This document shows positions 44,098 to 54,610 of a DNA stretch of 64,000 nt, piece by piece. The position numbers and the translations under genes were made by a program. The notes beneath the pieces were generated by a model. The model searched no databases, had not been told where the DNA came from, and worked only from the letters and a program-made list of their open reading frames with translations. This DNA is from Branchinecta lynchi (lineage: Eukaryota; Arthropoda; Branchiopoda; Anostraca; Branchinectidae): the NCBI GenBank assembly GCA_023053575.1, contig JAKZAP010000009.1, positions 21,991,869 through 22,055,868 of the forward strand, read 5' to 3'. Within the stretch, counting starts at the first letter, position 1. Every line of letters begins with the position of its first letter.

Positions 44098-44410
44098 ACC
44101 ATCTACTCCTCCAGCTTTCCCAACATCCAGCTCCCTTACCAATTTCTCGACTTCACATCCAAGAATAGGGTTTAGGGATTCCGAAGCAGAAAGGGTACTC
44201 GTCCAAGAGCAATCACTGGGCACCAAATTAAAAAGTGAAGAATACTTTTCCTGCCATAATGATGCAATATCACCATCACCGACCACACCATCTACAGTTT
44301 GAGAAACACCACACCTTCTAGGACAAAAGACATCCCTTACTCTATTCCAAAAGTCCCTTACACCAGTAGAAGAAAGGAAGGAAAAAGCTAAAGCTTCCGC
44401 CCTCAGTAAA
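44098..44410 (-). pseudogene. LINE ORF2 fragment upstream of the RT core
   Basis: The minus strand reads RDFWNRVRDVFCPRRCGVSQ, then GDGDIASLWQEKYSSLFN, then EVEKLVRELDVGKAGGVDGI, matching the region between endonuclease and RT (W..HF..LFN then KAxGxDGI, RT0/RT1). It breaks off at GGVDGI where the plus-strand tail begins. Confidence 0.7.
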
Positions 44411-45058
44411 TAAAAAAGTGAAGCATAAAAGTTGAGGCGTATAATTATGAAGATGATAAAGCGAGATTTCTCGTTGATAGTTGGGTGAAAAGGACCAACT
44501 TTCGTAGGTGCCAGAATGTCATTGTTTTGTCCAGCCAGTCACAGGTTCGATCAGAAAAAGTGGCAACACTGAAGTTTTTATTCATGGACTGTGTATACAA
44601 AGCAACATCAAGAAAAAAACTGTAGTAATTGCTAAATAGCTGCCTTTTGGGAGTAGAGGAAATAAGCTTAAGTAAGCTGGAAGTAAGGTTGATTCAGTTG
44701 ACAAGTTGCATTTTCATTAGAAATGGGATTGTAACAAGGGATGACCCAGGGTAGTTGGCTAAGAAAGCAGCATTTTCTTTCATTTTTGAAGATTTTTTTT
44801 TGAATTATTTTTAGTGTTTTTTTTCTTTTTTTTTCTGAAAGTGTTGTCTTTTATTTCTTTTTTTGGACGTCAGGTTCTTCTTTCCACTAGTTGAAGTAAA
44901 GTGCTCAGTGAACTTCTGGGGAGGTCGATACGACTCAGTATCATCCTCTCTGGAGGCTGATACGATATTGTATGAACCCCTACAAAACTCGTTGTCATGA
45001 TATAACTACCTATGGGACATATGAAGATATACACTAAATACCTGTTCGAGAAAAGTTA
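44411..45058. other. No recognisable feature
   Basis: T-rich tracts near 44800-44870. No motif or exon is seen. Confidence 0.35.
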
Positions 45059-45064
45059 TTGTCT

Positions 45065-45535
45065 TTTGGGATCCCAGAACGTAAGTGGAGGGATACCTAT
45101 GACATCGCAAAAATGTCCGTCTGTTCGGCTGTCGGTCTGTCTGTAAGAACGATAACTGTCGAAGGGAATGAGATATTTTGATGAAACTTGGTGTCAGGAT
45201 TCTTTGGGTCAAGGGTAAGGTCAAGTTCTTAGATGGGCTCTGTAGCTCTACATTTAGAGGTGGGGGAGGGGGTTTCAAATTAAGGGGCACAAACAATATT
45301 TTTTAAAAGCTATTAAAATAGTTGATTTAGGGGTAAGGAGACATGCTGAATCCGAATATGAAAGTTATTTTGTTGCCAGACAAGTAGTTCACCCGGAATC
45401 AGGTGAAAATCGGACACAAAATTTGTCGACCAGTTTTCGGCCATAGCGGTCTACTCCTTTGTTCTCAAACGATTATAGCTCTGAGCACGACGCACGTGGC
45501 CGTTGCCGTGTGTTGATTAAGTGACGTAAGCGAAG
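45065..45535 (-). mobile_element. GGGATCCC-family element, inverted, partial
   Basis: Reading from the right end: GGGATCCCAGAACGTAAGTG, a short ACGG/ACAG stretch (45117-45145), the CACCAAGTTTCATCA block, CCCCCTCCCCCACC and one core unit. The far part (45420-45535) matches 53720-53860 rather than the canonical 5' end, so it is the long variant. Confidence 0.65.
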
Positions 45536-45574
45536 GTCGAAGGGGGCGAGGTGAAAGAGACATGGAGTGAATGT

Positions 45575-45780
45575 GTTTATTTTACAGCGGGTTTCGATAG
45601 GGAGGAATTGAAATTATTAATTAGTATGCGTGCTGATATTTTACCGCTGGGAGATAGGAGGAGGTACACGGGTAGGTCGATTGAGAATTAGCCCTTAGTT
45701 CTGCACGATGTGTAGAGAGCGAGAGTGTTTGCGACATCTAGTGTGTGATTGTAGGAAATGTAGTAGGAATTATAGGAATA
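45575..45780 (+). pseudogene. LINE C-terminal Cys-His fragment
   Basis: The plus strand gives, with stops and shifts, CTMCRERECLRHLVCDCRKC, matching the CxxC..HxxxxC knuckle near the end of many non-LTR ORF2 proteins. Too short to assign a clade. Confidence 0.5.
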
Positions 45781-46215
45781 AGTCAGGGGTTGCTCACTGA
45801 AAAAGGTGTACTTGTTAAGGGAGGGGTTGCTCACTGGAAAAAAGATGTACTGGATAAGTGAGGGGTTGTTCAGTGGGCGTACTAAAGTTGTTTGGGGAGG
45901 GGGTGGGGTCAGCCGGTCCCAGGTACTCGTGAACCAATCCCAGGTGCACGCGAGGGGTTAGGAATTGTGTGTACCCGTTAAAGGAGTACTCGAGGGGTTA
46001 GACACTTGGGTTAGCCAAGCAAGGGGGTTGATTCATGGTGTACCAAAGAGGGAACTGCTAGGGTACGCGAGGTGCTACTCACTGAAAGAAGGGTGAATTG
46101 GGTAAGTGAGGGGTTGCTCACTGAAAAAAAGTGTACTTGGTAAGGGAGTGGTTACTCACCGGAAAAAAAGATGTACTGGATAAGTGAGGGGATACTCAGT
46201 GGGTATACTAAAGTT
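45780..46215. repeat. ~39 bp minisatellite in a duplicated block
   Basis: GAGGGGTTGCTCACTGAAAA then GTGTACTTGGTAAG recurs: three units at 45784-45890 and three at 46105-46215, in the same internal order, about 325 bp apart. The segment between holds GAGGGGTTAG motifs. Confidence 0.65.
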
Positions 46216-46309
46216 GCCCGTAAGCAAAAAAACTTCAAAATGGTAACATTTTTGTTGTAGGCTACATATTCAAGCGGTTAATTATGGATAAATAGCAAAT
46301 ATGTTAAAG

Positions 46310-46416
46310 GGATCTAGCGAAGACTTGGAAATGTACAAGATTGAATTGTCTGGATCAAGATGTCTGATAAACATTAACATTTTTGGGATCCCATCGAAAC
46401 CTTTGGTCTTGTTTTC
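46310..46416 (-). mobile_element. GGGATCCC-family 5' end fragment, inverted
   Basis: GGGATCCCATCGAAACCTTT and GGTCTTG at the right edge, preceded by AATTGTCTGGATCAAGA and TCTAGCGAAGAC. Only the first ~105 bases of the element are present. Confidence 0.65.
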
Positions 46417-46429
46417 GTTGGCGTCATAA

Positions 46430-47215
46430 CTGTGATATCGAGAGCTTGTTATGATTAAATGTAAATACTCAAATTGTAGTGGGATTTGGAGGTTTCAATA
46501 AGGTTTCAAATGACAGATCATCTTCCCTCTATGAGTATATCCCCGAGACAACCCTAGCCTCGTATATGGTACAAACAGTTATTTCAACCTACCTTTAAAC
46601 CTCAGAACCTTGGATCATATAACTAATCTCTGTCATGGCAGTAATAATTCAGTGGATTATGACTGCGATACCGTGTGGATAAGAAACAACAAGTGCCAAA
46701 GCGCTCAGACGTGGAGTGTGAAAGTAAAATGATTATCACATTATATAAAAACAGCTTTAAAACCAAGAGTTTTCACATCTCCAATAACCAAACAAGTATT
46801 GAAATAACCTATTTTGTAATTATCCCACTTTAGAAGCTTTAAATGTAAACAAACCGCAAGTATAAATCCAAGGATCTTGCTCGGATAGCCCGAGTTCGAA
46901 CAAGTCTGCCAGCCAGTCCGACCCTTTAAACCTTTTTGCCATTAGCAAAGTAATAAAAAGTGCAACTTGATAATAACAACGTTTTTTTCCTGAATATTTC
47001 ATATAATTACTACTAATACCCGGCCTAATACCGCCTAATTACGGCCTAATACCCCCTTTATCACAATTCATTAAGAACAGTTTATCATCGATCCAATGAC
47101 AAAACAGTCCAGTTTCCAACTGTTCATTAAAGATTAAAGTACGTCGCGTCATCTTATTGGTTGCTGTTGCAAGAAAATCCTCATCCATAGATTTATCTTC
47201 TAAATATACAAGAGT
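46430..47215. other. No recognisable feature
   Basis: CGGCCTAATACC is repeated near 47020-47050. No exon or element is identified. Confidence 0.35.
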
Positions 47216-47224
47216 TGGACTTAA

Positions 47225-48005
47225 GACCTGTCATAGACGAACTTAACTCATGGGAAATCTGGGCCCAGCTGCCCATGAACGGAAGGGGTGCCGGTAGGAG
47301 CCCATAAAAATGCGTATTTACACCTCTTTTTCCTCAAGTATAACAGCTTAAACTTTGATTCCAGTCACGGGTCAATTTTTTTGTTCATGGGCAGTTTGAG
47401 CCCGCTTGTCCATGAACTGGGAGGGTGAGGGGGGGGGGGGGGGGGGTCAACTCCACATATATACCCCAGCCCCTATGATAGGCCTACAAAGGAATTTCAT
47501 CGCCTTATCCCCAGTTATTGTCAAGTTGAAAACATTAACAAAAAATGGTCATTCTGGGTCCAGTTGCCCCTGAACCATGTGGGGGTGGGGCTTGGGACAC
47601 AAAAGTAAAACCCAATTCTAACAAACCTACCAAGTTTCAACTTGATACCTGTTGATTCTTGTCACGGGTAACGAACCTTACTCCTGGGCAATCTGAGCCC
47701 AGTTGCCCATGAACGGGGCGGGTGAGGGAGGTGCGACTTTAATAGCAATTTCCCAGTCCTAGGATCTACATGAACAAGGAATTCCATCGTCCTGTGTTCA
47801 GTTCTGGTCAAACTATGAACATTATTCACTGGGCAATCTGGGCCCATTTGCCCCTGAACCGGGTCGGGGTGGGACCCCCAGAAGGCACAGCTAGACCCCA
47901 ATACCCACTAGTATACCAAGATAGAACTTGATACTTACACCGGTTCACGAGTTATCAGCTCCACAAAATACGGTGAAAATTGAAAACCGGAAACCGAAAA
48001 CCGAA
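47225..48005. repeat. ~137-160 bp tandem repeats with GGGCAA..TGGGCCCA..TTGCCC palindrome
   Basis: Five units, centred near 47255, 47390, 47550, 47690 and 47840, each with a CTGGGCAATCTGGGCCCAG then TTGCCCATGAAC block followed by a G-rich GGGTGAGG or GGGGTGGG run. CCAAGTTTCAACTTGATAC also recurs. The right edge is a run of AAAACCGGAAACCGAAAACC. Confidence 0.7.
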
Positions 48006-48330
48006 AGCGGAAAGCCGCTACAGCGCTCGCAATAGTGTATTGTTCCAAGGAACACTCCACTAAAAACTGAGATGTGCGGGGAGTACCGTAAAACAACGTT
48101 TCCAGTTATCTGCCACCTCTATCGCTTGTGCACTGTTCATTATTCATTTCATGTATCAGTCGGAATCAGGAGTTATAAAAGTTAACGCTAGAGTGAACGA
48201 AGTTGGATTACCCTGTTTGGGTGAGGTTAATTGCTAAAGTAATCTGAAAGTAGTTAATGCACTCTTCCTCTCATTGTTTTTAAATATTCTGTAAGCGTCA
48301 GTTCAGATATATTAGCGTAATATTGTATTA
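48006..48330. other. No recognisable feature
   Basis: Nothing identified between the array and the LINE tail. Confidence 0.35.
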
Positions 48331-48337
48331 GTGCCAT

Positions 48338-48935
48338 GAATGAATGAATGAATGAATTTATTCCCAATAAAGCCAAAGGGCCATGGCGGGAAACATAACA
48401 CAGTAACAAAAGCAAAATAGCATACACTCCAACAACAAACCAAAAAATCAACTTCTATAAAAGTAGTTCACGGTGGGCCATAGCTAGCTTCAGGAATCTA
48501 CCCAGCCTTCGGATCTCACCTAAACATTTACTTCCCATACTTGAAACCGAATCCCTTTCCTCCCGACCAAACACTTCCTTTCTTAATTCTTTCAACTCCT
48601 CGCAATAACATATCAAATGTACCTCCTCGCAATAACATATCAAATGTACCGCATCCTCTCCTTCAATACCACACATTGGATAAAAATCAGGACCAGTACC
48701 TTTCCTATCTCTATCTCTACCAATAAATTTCTCCGCATCCCCACCGGAAGAGCGTCCACCCTAAGACTCACGATCCACTTCAATTCTGCCCCCCCCCCCC
48801 CCAATCCCAACTTAAAGTATAATTCTTCTCCCCATGTCTCTTTGGCCATACCATACAACTTCAGAGATTGATGCTCTGATACACCCCCATGCCACCTCTG
48901 AATCTCTTGATCTCTTAGCCTTTCTTTCACTAAGT
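48338..48935 (-). pseudogene. LINE ORF2 C-terminus with ATTC tail
   Basis: Minus-strand frames at 48930-48640 and 48676-48455 together read LKWIVSLRVDALPVGMRR, then CGIEGEDAVHLICYC and ELKELRKEVFGREERDSVSS, a C-terminal zinc-knuckle region like that of many LINEs. A 19-base exact duplication (VHLICYCEE twice) and a C tract spoil the frame. The 3' UTR ends in (GAAT)n as read on the plus strand, like the LINE tail at 31629. Confidence 0.75.
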
Positions 48936-49183
48936 TAGCTACCTTACCTACTGTTATATTTATTACGCTGTAAATGTGAAATTCAGTACTGATTTTTGTA
49001 TTATCTCTAGGGAACTTTGGTCATGCATTCAAATAGTAAAGCTGCCAGTCTAACACGGACAAAGTATTCCTTTTTTTCTCCTAAACCAGAATATCAACGC
49101 ATCTGTTTATCCTGATGGCAAATTCTGCTGTTAGCGCGTATTTTGGTGTGTGTAACACTCATGCATTTTTTGTTCTGTTTTAG
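48936..49183. other. End of WDR11 intron
   Basis: Unremarkable intron ending in a good polypyrimidine tract and TTTTAG acceptor. Confidence 0.5.
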
Positions 49184-49322
49184 GTGAAATGGCCACAACA
49201 TTGTTCTGATGATACTGACATGCTTCTGGCAACAGCTGATTCAACAGGTTTGATCGTCATTTGGAACGTTGCACAAGGTTCCCCGATACATTTGTTTAAG
49301 GATGGATTGCGAACTGTTCTGG
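49184..49322 (+). CDS. WDR11: WDR11, WD40 repeat exon
   Basis: The 139 bp exon lies between TGTTCTGTTTTAG and G|GTAAGA and reads from phase 0 to phase 1. It encodes VKWPQHCSDDTDMLLATADS then TGLIVIWNVAQGSPIHLFKD. The LATADSTGLIVIWNV stretch is a textbook WD40 blade (strand, D-turn, xIxIWD/N), and its place after the THVTQ/VKW join is the same as in WDR11, where the H..V.KVKW sequence precedes the first S/A-x-D-G blade. It is the second visible exon of the gene, after a 15.2 kb intron. Confidence 0.85.
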
Positions 49323-49439
49323 GTAAGACCAGCTTCATTCTAATAAGCTTTTAAAGTTTAAGTTCTACAAGAATAGTCAAGCTGTCATAGTGTCACCGTT
49401 CCACCCCATAGAGTACTGCTATATCAGAAATTCCCAATT

Positions 49440-50213
49440 CCTAGACGACTTTGTTAGGGGACTTTGGTTTCGGCCGAACTCCAGAACTACTTGTCCGGCG
49501 AAAAAAGAAAGCTAAAAAATGAACTCAGGGTATGTTCTTTCCCCAATAATGAACATCTAAATCAACTTCGAAAAATTTAACTTATAACAAATTTTCCGAC
49601 TCCAGCCGGATTCCGGTCGAACTATATGTCCGGGTAAAACATGATTGTCACACACGGATTCAGCATCACTTCTTACCCCTAAATCGGTTGTCTAATCAAC
49701 TACAAATACAACTTTAGCTTCTAACAATTTTCCGGTTTTGACCGGATTCCGGGCGAACTACATGTCCGGGTAGAAATTGATTTCACATAAGTGTTCAGCA
49801 TGACTTCTTGCCCTAAATCGGACATCTAGTCAACTCCAAATAAAACTTTTAATTTTTACAAACTTTGCGGCTTAGGCCGGATTCCGGGCGAACTACCTGT
49901 AAGATGACAAAATGGTTTTCACCATCGTATTCAGCACGTCTTCTTACCCCATAATCGACTATCACATTAGCTGTTTCAAAATATTTTGTTTGCCCCTTAA
50001 TTTGAACCCCCTCCTCCACCCCTAAATGTAGGGCTACTAAGCCCATTTACGGACTTGACTGGTCCGACGACCCAACGAATCCTCACACCAAGTTTCGTCA
50101 TAATATCTCATTCCCTTCGAGAGGTATCGTGCTTACAGACGGACGGACGGACAGACGGACAACTTTTGCGATGCCATAGGTATCCCTCCACTTACGTTTT
50201 GGGATCCCAACAA
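49440..50213 (+). mobile_element. GGGATCCC-family element, 5' truncated
   Basis: It begins inside the first core region (TTTCGGCCGAACTCCAGAAC) and has four core units. A CCCCCTCCTCCACCCC block, CACCAAGTTTCGTCA, ACAGACGGACGGACGG and the TTTTGGGATCCCAA end follow. It lies in the intron between the second and third visible WDR11 exons. Confidence 0.75.
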
Positions 50214-50308
50214 ATGGTCAATAGTGGCAAGTAGGTAGGTTAATCGACCTACGGAGGAAAGGCAAAAAACGCAACTATTGCAAATTAGACACTGCTTCTG
50301 AATTAACT

Positions 50309-50687
50309 CCTTAAAGTACTCCTCGCACTATTTACTCTTCAACTTACAGCATTTTAAAATTATTTGAATACTTTAAAACTAGGCTGTGCTTTCAACAAAT
50401 AATCCACGGTTTTGGCTGTTTTAGGCCTTTTGCGAGACCCGTTGACTTATAGCGAAAACAGGGAAACAATTTACATAACCGTTTTATTCTGACAGAACAT
50501 TTCTCGGAGACAACTGTCGACAGTGTGATACACTTCGTAGGTAGCAAAACACGGCAAGTGATACAATCAGCGTGGTTTTTTAAGAGGGGTTAGAATGTAC
50601 CGCCCGAAATTGGGGTCTTCGGGTTTAGAAATATATGGAGTGATTACGGAAGTTAGTAGTCTATTATAGGTAAGACAGGTCCTTTAA
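50309..50687 (-). mobile_element. TTTAAAGGACC MITE, uninterrupted, inverted
   Basis: It runs from CCTTAAAGTACTCCTCGCAC to AAGACAGGTCCTTTAA, with ACTCTTCAACTTACAG and CACGGCAAGTG..CAGCGTGGTTTT inside. Just left (50266-50280) is a scrap of the AACGCAACT end of another MITE. Confidence 0.75.
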
Positions 50688-50804
50688 ATCAAGTCGAAGG
50701 TCGAATGTCAAGTCAGCCCAGCGGGCCGTAGCGCGGAACAACAATATCGACACCACAACAACCCAACAACAATACATTCAAAGTATATATATATACATAT
50801 TCGA

Positions 50805-51111
50805 TTTATCTATCATCAGGAACCACCCTAATCCCCTTATTTCTCCAAAAATATATGTTACCATTATTTAAACAGTCCTCCCGATATTTCGGAACTACCG
50901 ATATTTTAGATGTCCAACAATTCTTTAAACACACCAAACGGAAATTACTTTCTTTTCCTCTCCACATCGGACAGTAGTAAACACCATCTTGGTTTTCTAA
51001 ATTACCAAAAAACTTTCTTCTCTGACGAAATGTACGAACCAAATGTCCGGCTGTATGTTCTTTGAAGTTTAGAGGCACAGAAAACTTGACTACGCAACTT
51101 TCGGCCATCAA
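50805..51111 (-). pseudogene. Possible LINE C-terminal fragment
   Basis: The minus frame reads GVYYCPMWRGKESNFRLVCL then FWRNKGIRVVPDDR. The CPM(C/W)..E.NFRLVCL pattern resembles the knuckle region of LINE ORF2. An AT microsatellite lies just downstream (50778-50800), a plausible tail. The evidence is weak. Confidence 0.4.
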
Positions 51112-51282
51112 ACCGACCTGGGTGGCTTAGATAAAGATACGGGGACTTATTGTCGACAGGACCCCCCTTCTTTGTTATCTCGAACCTCCTCCTTAGTGTT
51201 CCCAAAGCTAGCTGGCAGGGCCTTGCCCCTTATGCACTGCAATTATGCACTTATACACTGTAAAAGTTCGCCTTTTGCCGTG

Positions 51283-51350
51283 TTTCGGCCATAGTATCGG
51301 GATAGCAGTCAAGAGGTCGTGCGTTCGATTCCTACTCACGGCACACACAC
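51283..51350 (+). repeat. tRNA-derived SINE head or tRNA relic
   Basis: GCCGTG at the left pairs with CACGGC at the right as an acceptor-like stem, and GTGCGTTCGATTCCTAC provides a B-box. D and anticodon arms do not fold cleanly and no anticodon can be assigned, so a functional tRNA is unlikely. A CA stretch and T tract follow. Confidence 0.4.
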
Positions 51351-51572
51351 ATTTTGGTTTTTTTCTACTAACTCAAAAGTCGAATTCTCGGAAACTGCCC
51401 GGAAACTGCAATGGTCGTAACGAGAATTTTTCTTACTCTCAATATTGACTCTGGGTACATTCTTGATATGTCAGCTAGCTCCCCGAGTCAAGTTTGAGTC
51501 AACTTTTCTGTTCCTTTAACCGGATAGTACTGAGATCTGACAGTCTAATTACACTTCTATTTACCAAATAGT

Positions 51573-51658
51573 CCTGAATGGATCTGGCGAAGACAAGACC
51601 AAATTGTTTGAATCAAATATTAGATTTTTGGGATCCCATCGACACCTTTAGTCTTGTT
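51573..51658 (-). mobile_element. GGGATCCC-family 5' end fragment, inverted
   Basis: GGGATCCCATCGACACCTTT then AGTCTTG, preceded by AATTGTTTGAATC and TGGCGAAGACAAGACC. It is a solo 5' end like 46310-46416. Confidence 0.65.
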
Positions 51659-51895
51659 CTATATGTAGGGTCACTTAGTTGATTCTGTTTGTTTTTTAAT
51701 TGATATCGGTTGTTTCCCTGCCTTACCCAAGCACTCTTTTTGTGCTTTCCTGGCAGAAATTTTAGGTTAGTTCTGTATTTTTTTATCTTTAAAAATAGTG
51801 AAACTGAAAACTGATTACAGAAGTAGTAGGTTACTGTTACAGATAAGACAGGTCCTTTAAGCCATTCTGATGTCTAGGTCTCCACTGGATTGCAG

Positions 51896-52054
51896 ACTAT
51901 TCAGCTGACTCCTACTGTCTACTGGTTATGCAACAGCCAAGCAGTTTTGTAATGCTGGATGTTGAGAGTGGTAAACAACTTTGGAAGAAGACATATAACA
52001 GTGATAACTTTACAGGGGGAGACTTGGACTCATACGATCAGAGTAGAGCTGCAG
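51896..52054 (+). CDS. WDR11: WDR11, propeller exon with LWKK motif
   Basis: The 159 bp exon sits between GGATTGCAG and G|GTAATC, phase 1 to phase 1. Joined to the previous exon it gives ...TVLDYSADSYCLLVMQQPSS then FVMLDVESGKQLWKKTYNSD. LLVMQQPSSFVMLD followed by SGKQLWKKTY matches the WDR11 pattern of a P-rich strand, a T/SG turn and the diagnostic KLWKKSY-like sequence. It ends NFTGGDLDSYDQSRAA. Confidence 0.85.
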
Positions 52055-52107
52055 GTAATCTTGTTAATGTCTTGTAAAAATGTAATCTTGTAAAACACGA
52101 GTTAATA

Positions 52108-52320
52108 TTGAGCGTGTTCCACCCTACTTACCATGGTTACTACGCATGATGTCAACAATCCTGGCTTCTTGGCGGAAAGTCTGGAACGATTTTTTCCATT
52201 TTCGACAAAATATCGTGCCGCGGGTTGATCGGACCAGTCCCGTCACATAGATGGTAGTTACCACGCTGACTACTTTCCCGAGCGTGGTAAGCAAATAGTT
52301 ATAATATAATAATAATAACA
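52108..52320. mobile_element. CACCCTACTTACC MITE, left portion
   Basis: GCGTGTTCCACCCTACTTAC, CGCATGATGTCAACAAT, AAATATCGTGCC, then the inverted pair TACCACGCT..GAGCGTGGTA. Fuller copies are at 55210-55505 and 56735-57705. The right end is lost in an AATAATATAAT repeat. Confidence 0.6.
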
Positions 52321-52499
52321 ACGTTATATAATATAATAAACTGATATAATTACCCGCTAGCGTCGGATCGTTTCACAGTTATTAACACGGCTAAAAAATG
52401 ATAATCACTTCTCAGTAATTACCTTAAAATATTTATATGTGTATACAAATAATAACGAATATATCAAAGTTCAGAATCAAAATAGTATACGAAATATGG

Positions 52500-52815
52500 T
52501 ACAAGCGACGAAAGATACCGGTCAGTAGAGTGGATTTAGAGTGGATATCGGGGCGAACAAGTCTGGTACAATTACGGGTTGCAGCGCGAAGCCTTGTTTC
52601 AGGTCGAGTCTTGTTTTGGGGCTTCACAATCCGGTAGGAGAGATCTATGAAGATTAGAGGACAAGCATTTACGTCCAAAATCCATTGTCAACTTGTGTCG
52701 TCTTTCAGACAGATTAGAGAAACCAAGCCTGTCTAGACCCGCTTCATGCGAAGTGTAGGTCGGGCCTAGTATGATCTTCCCAGCTCTCTTCTGGATCGGT
52801 TTTGAAATAGTGGAA
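52500..52815 (-). pseudogene. LINE ORF2 C-terminal fragment
   Basis: The minus strand from 52810 reads IQKRAGKIILGPTYTSHEAG, LDRLGLSNLSERRHKLTMDF then GRKCLSSNLHRSLLPD, the very conserved CR1/L2/RTE-type C-terminal block (IQKRAxRIILG...LxxLxLxxLxxRR). A stop in QDST* and a shift follow before RLRAATRNCTRLVRP. Degenerate. Confidence 0.8.
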
Positions 52816-53110
52816 TTTCCGTGTGATTGTGGTACCTCTATGCGCTTGTATCTGTGTTGTGTGATTGACGGAAACGATTGACGAAAAATAAGTATTCACG
52901 CAGTAAGCTACCTTCGACTAGCTGATCCCTGGCCACTGAAACGCCGCGTATGTATTGAGATTCGATTTTTCTGCGTCATTGTAGAAATTTGCGTTGTGAG
53001 GTCGACTGTAGATATTCTGAACGTCATTCTAGAGCCAATAGTAAAAAAAAATTTAAAAAAATCGCTCAACACAATACATGCAGTGTATTCAGTTAAATGA
53101 TGCAAAAATA
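52816..53110. repeat. Dispersed repeat shared with 60844-61080
   Basis: AATAGTGGAATTTCCGTG, GTGGTACCTC, GGCCACTGAAACGCCGCG, TGAGATT and GCAGATATTCT-like blocks occur in the same order in both places. Non-coding and unnamed. Confidence 0.55.
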
Positions 53111-53497
53111 AGTTGGCTTTTCAGTTAAACTTTAAGGATTTTCTCCACGTCAAGCTAGACAAAATCCATGGATCGCACATTTTTCATTGATTCATTGGGC
53201 AGTCTTTGACCGGATTTGGACCGAAAAACCTGTCGGGTAAACCATATTATTTAATCAATGAAGGAAATTTATTCCCCGTAAAGTGTAAAACACAAAATAC
53301 GGAGTATATTGAAAAAATAAACGATAAATAACGAAAAAAAAAAACTTAAACTGAAGTACGGTACAGTAAAGTAAAAAACGGAAAGCGTAACACACAAAAT
53401 ACGGAGTACTATGTAGAAAACAAAAGGGTAAATAACGGAAAAAACAAATAAATAAAACTTTACTTGATGTCAACGTAATTATTCTATTCCTTTGCAG
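53111..53497 (+). other. WDR11 intron, no other feature
   Basis: AAAATACGGAGTA is repeated near 53295 and 53397, suggesting a local duplication of about 100 bp. The 3' end has TTCTATTCCTTTGCAG. Confidence 0.45.
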
Positions 53498-53681
53498 TTC
53501 TTTCCAACGGTGGAGTTGTACTTGTAGAGGATATCAGCATTTCCAAGCCTCCAGCAACCTCAAGAAGATTCGTTGTCTCTATTCCTAAAAGTCATAACTC
53601 TCCTGCTAATGAGGGACTGAAAACTAGAGAGAGATTTCGAAAGCTGGTCAAAGAGTTCGTGGCAGGAGAGGTGTCTCCAAG
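53498..53681 (+). CDS. WDR11: WDR11, propeller exon with ISKPP motif
   Basis: The 184 bp exon sits between CTTTGCAG and AG|GTAAAT, phase 1 to phase 2. It encodes VLSNGGVVLVEDISISKPP then ATSRRFVVSIPKSHNSPAN and RERFRKLVKEFVAGEVSPR. The G(I/V)VxxxDxSxSKPP sequence followed by a basic linker is characteristic of WDR11 at this position. The basic stretch after HNSPAN is an insertion between blades in the family. Confidence 0.85.
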
Positions 53682-53719
53682 GTAAATGGCCTGCAACGAA
53701 AAACAAATAATTCCGTGGG

Positions 53720-54190
53720 AGTCTGGACATTATACATCAACCCCTTCGACCTTCAATCACACCAGCTCTTACGTTCACAGATTACGCGTTCTGCGCCTCA
53801 TCGACGCACAGAGCTATACTAGTGTGAAGAAAAGGGGTAGCCGAAAATTGGTCGACAAATTTTGTGTCCGGTTTTTGCCGGATTCCGGACGAACTACTTG
53901 TCCGGTGAGAAAATAACTTTCATATTCGGAATAAGCAAGGCTCTTTACCCCTAAATCAACTATCTCAGTAGCCTTAAGAATAAAAAAAAAATTGCCCCTA
54001 AACTTGAAACCCTTCCCCACCCCTAAATATAGGGCTATAGGACCCATCTATGAACTCGACCTTACTCTTGATCCAAAGAATCATCACACCAAGTTTCATC
54101 AAAATATCTCATTCCCTTCGAGAGTTATCAAGCTCACAGACGGACAACTTTTGCGATGTCACAGATACTTACATTTTAGGACCCTAAAAA
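53720..54190 (+). mobile_element. GGGATCCC-family element, long 5' variant
   Basis: The left part is shared with 45420-45535 (CGTTCTGCGCCTCATCGAC then GGTCGACAAATTTTGTGTCC). One core unit follows, then ACCCTTCCCCACCCC, CACCAAGTTTCATCA, ACAGACGGACAACTTTTGCG and a decayed right end (TTTTAGGACCC). Confidence 0.65.
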
Positions 54191-54194
54191 GCGG

Positions 54195-54450
54195 ATTAAA
54201 TGAAAGAAAATAAATAAAACACAGAAATAGACACGTCATTTCAATCTTCGGCAAGGAAGCAGTGGATAACGTGCGCTGGTTGGGCCCTGTTGTCCATGAT
54301 TTTTGATAGCGACGAAGAAACATCCAAAAGGGTAACACTTGCATCTTGAATTTTGAACTTCTCCGTCAATGTATGGTTTTGGCATAATTTCGACAAGTGG
54401 AGCAGGTGCTTTGCATATTTGGAATAGCATGACCTCATTTTTGTGTCGGG
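54195..54450 (-). pseudogene. LINE fragment related to 33107-33370
   Basis: In two frames the minus strand gives CYSKYAKHLLHL then PLVEIMPKPYIDGEVQNSRC, parallel to YYKYAKFLLRLPPW in the LINE at 33107-33370. Both copies adjoin the right end of a GGGATCCC element. Confidence 0.45.
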
Positions 54451-54454
54451 GGTA

Positions 54455-54606
54455 CACTGTAAAAAAAAATCTTGCAGTATTTGCTACTCGGATTGTCTTT
54501 ATTGAGATAAGATTATCCCTAATTCGGATTAATTTTGTCCCAATAGAGATAAAATTAATCCCAGTAGCAAATACTGCATCCTTATTCGGAGAAACTTTTT
54601 ATAGTG
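54455..54606. mobile_element. 152 bp mariner-type MITE flanked by TA
   Basis: CACTGTAAAAA and CTTTTTATAGTG are inverted, with TA at 54453-54454 and 54607-54608. TTGCAGTATTTGCTACTCGG on the left mirrors AGTAGCAAATACTGCA on the right. Same family as 13855-14023. Confidence 0.8.
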
Positions 54607-54610
54607 TAGG

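Larger units (their letters stand above)
33939..49183 (+). other. WDR11 intron of 15.2 kb, filled with repeats
   Basis: The intron begins GTTGGT and ends TTCTGTTTTAG. Inside are MITEs, GGGATCCC elements, an inverted LINE pair, satellite-like arrays and tandem repeats, annotated separately. I see no additional WDR11 exon, and the reading phase (0 to 0) needs none. Confidence 0.7.

Noticed and set aside
51283..51350. Functional tRNA gene
   Set aside because: Acceptor-like stem and B box are present, but D and anticodon arms do not fold and no anticodon can be read.
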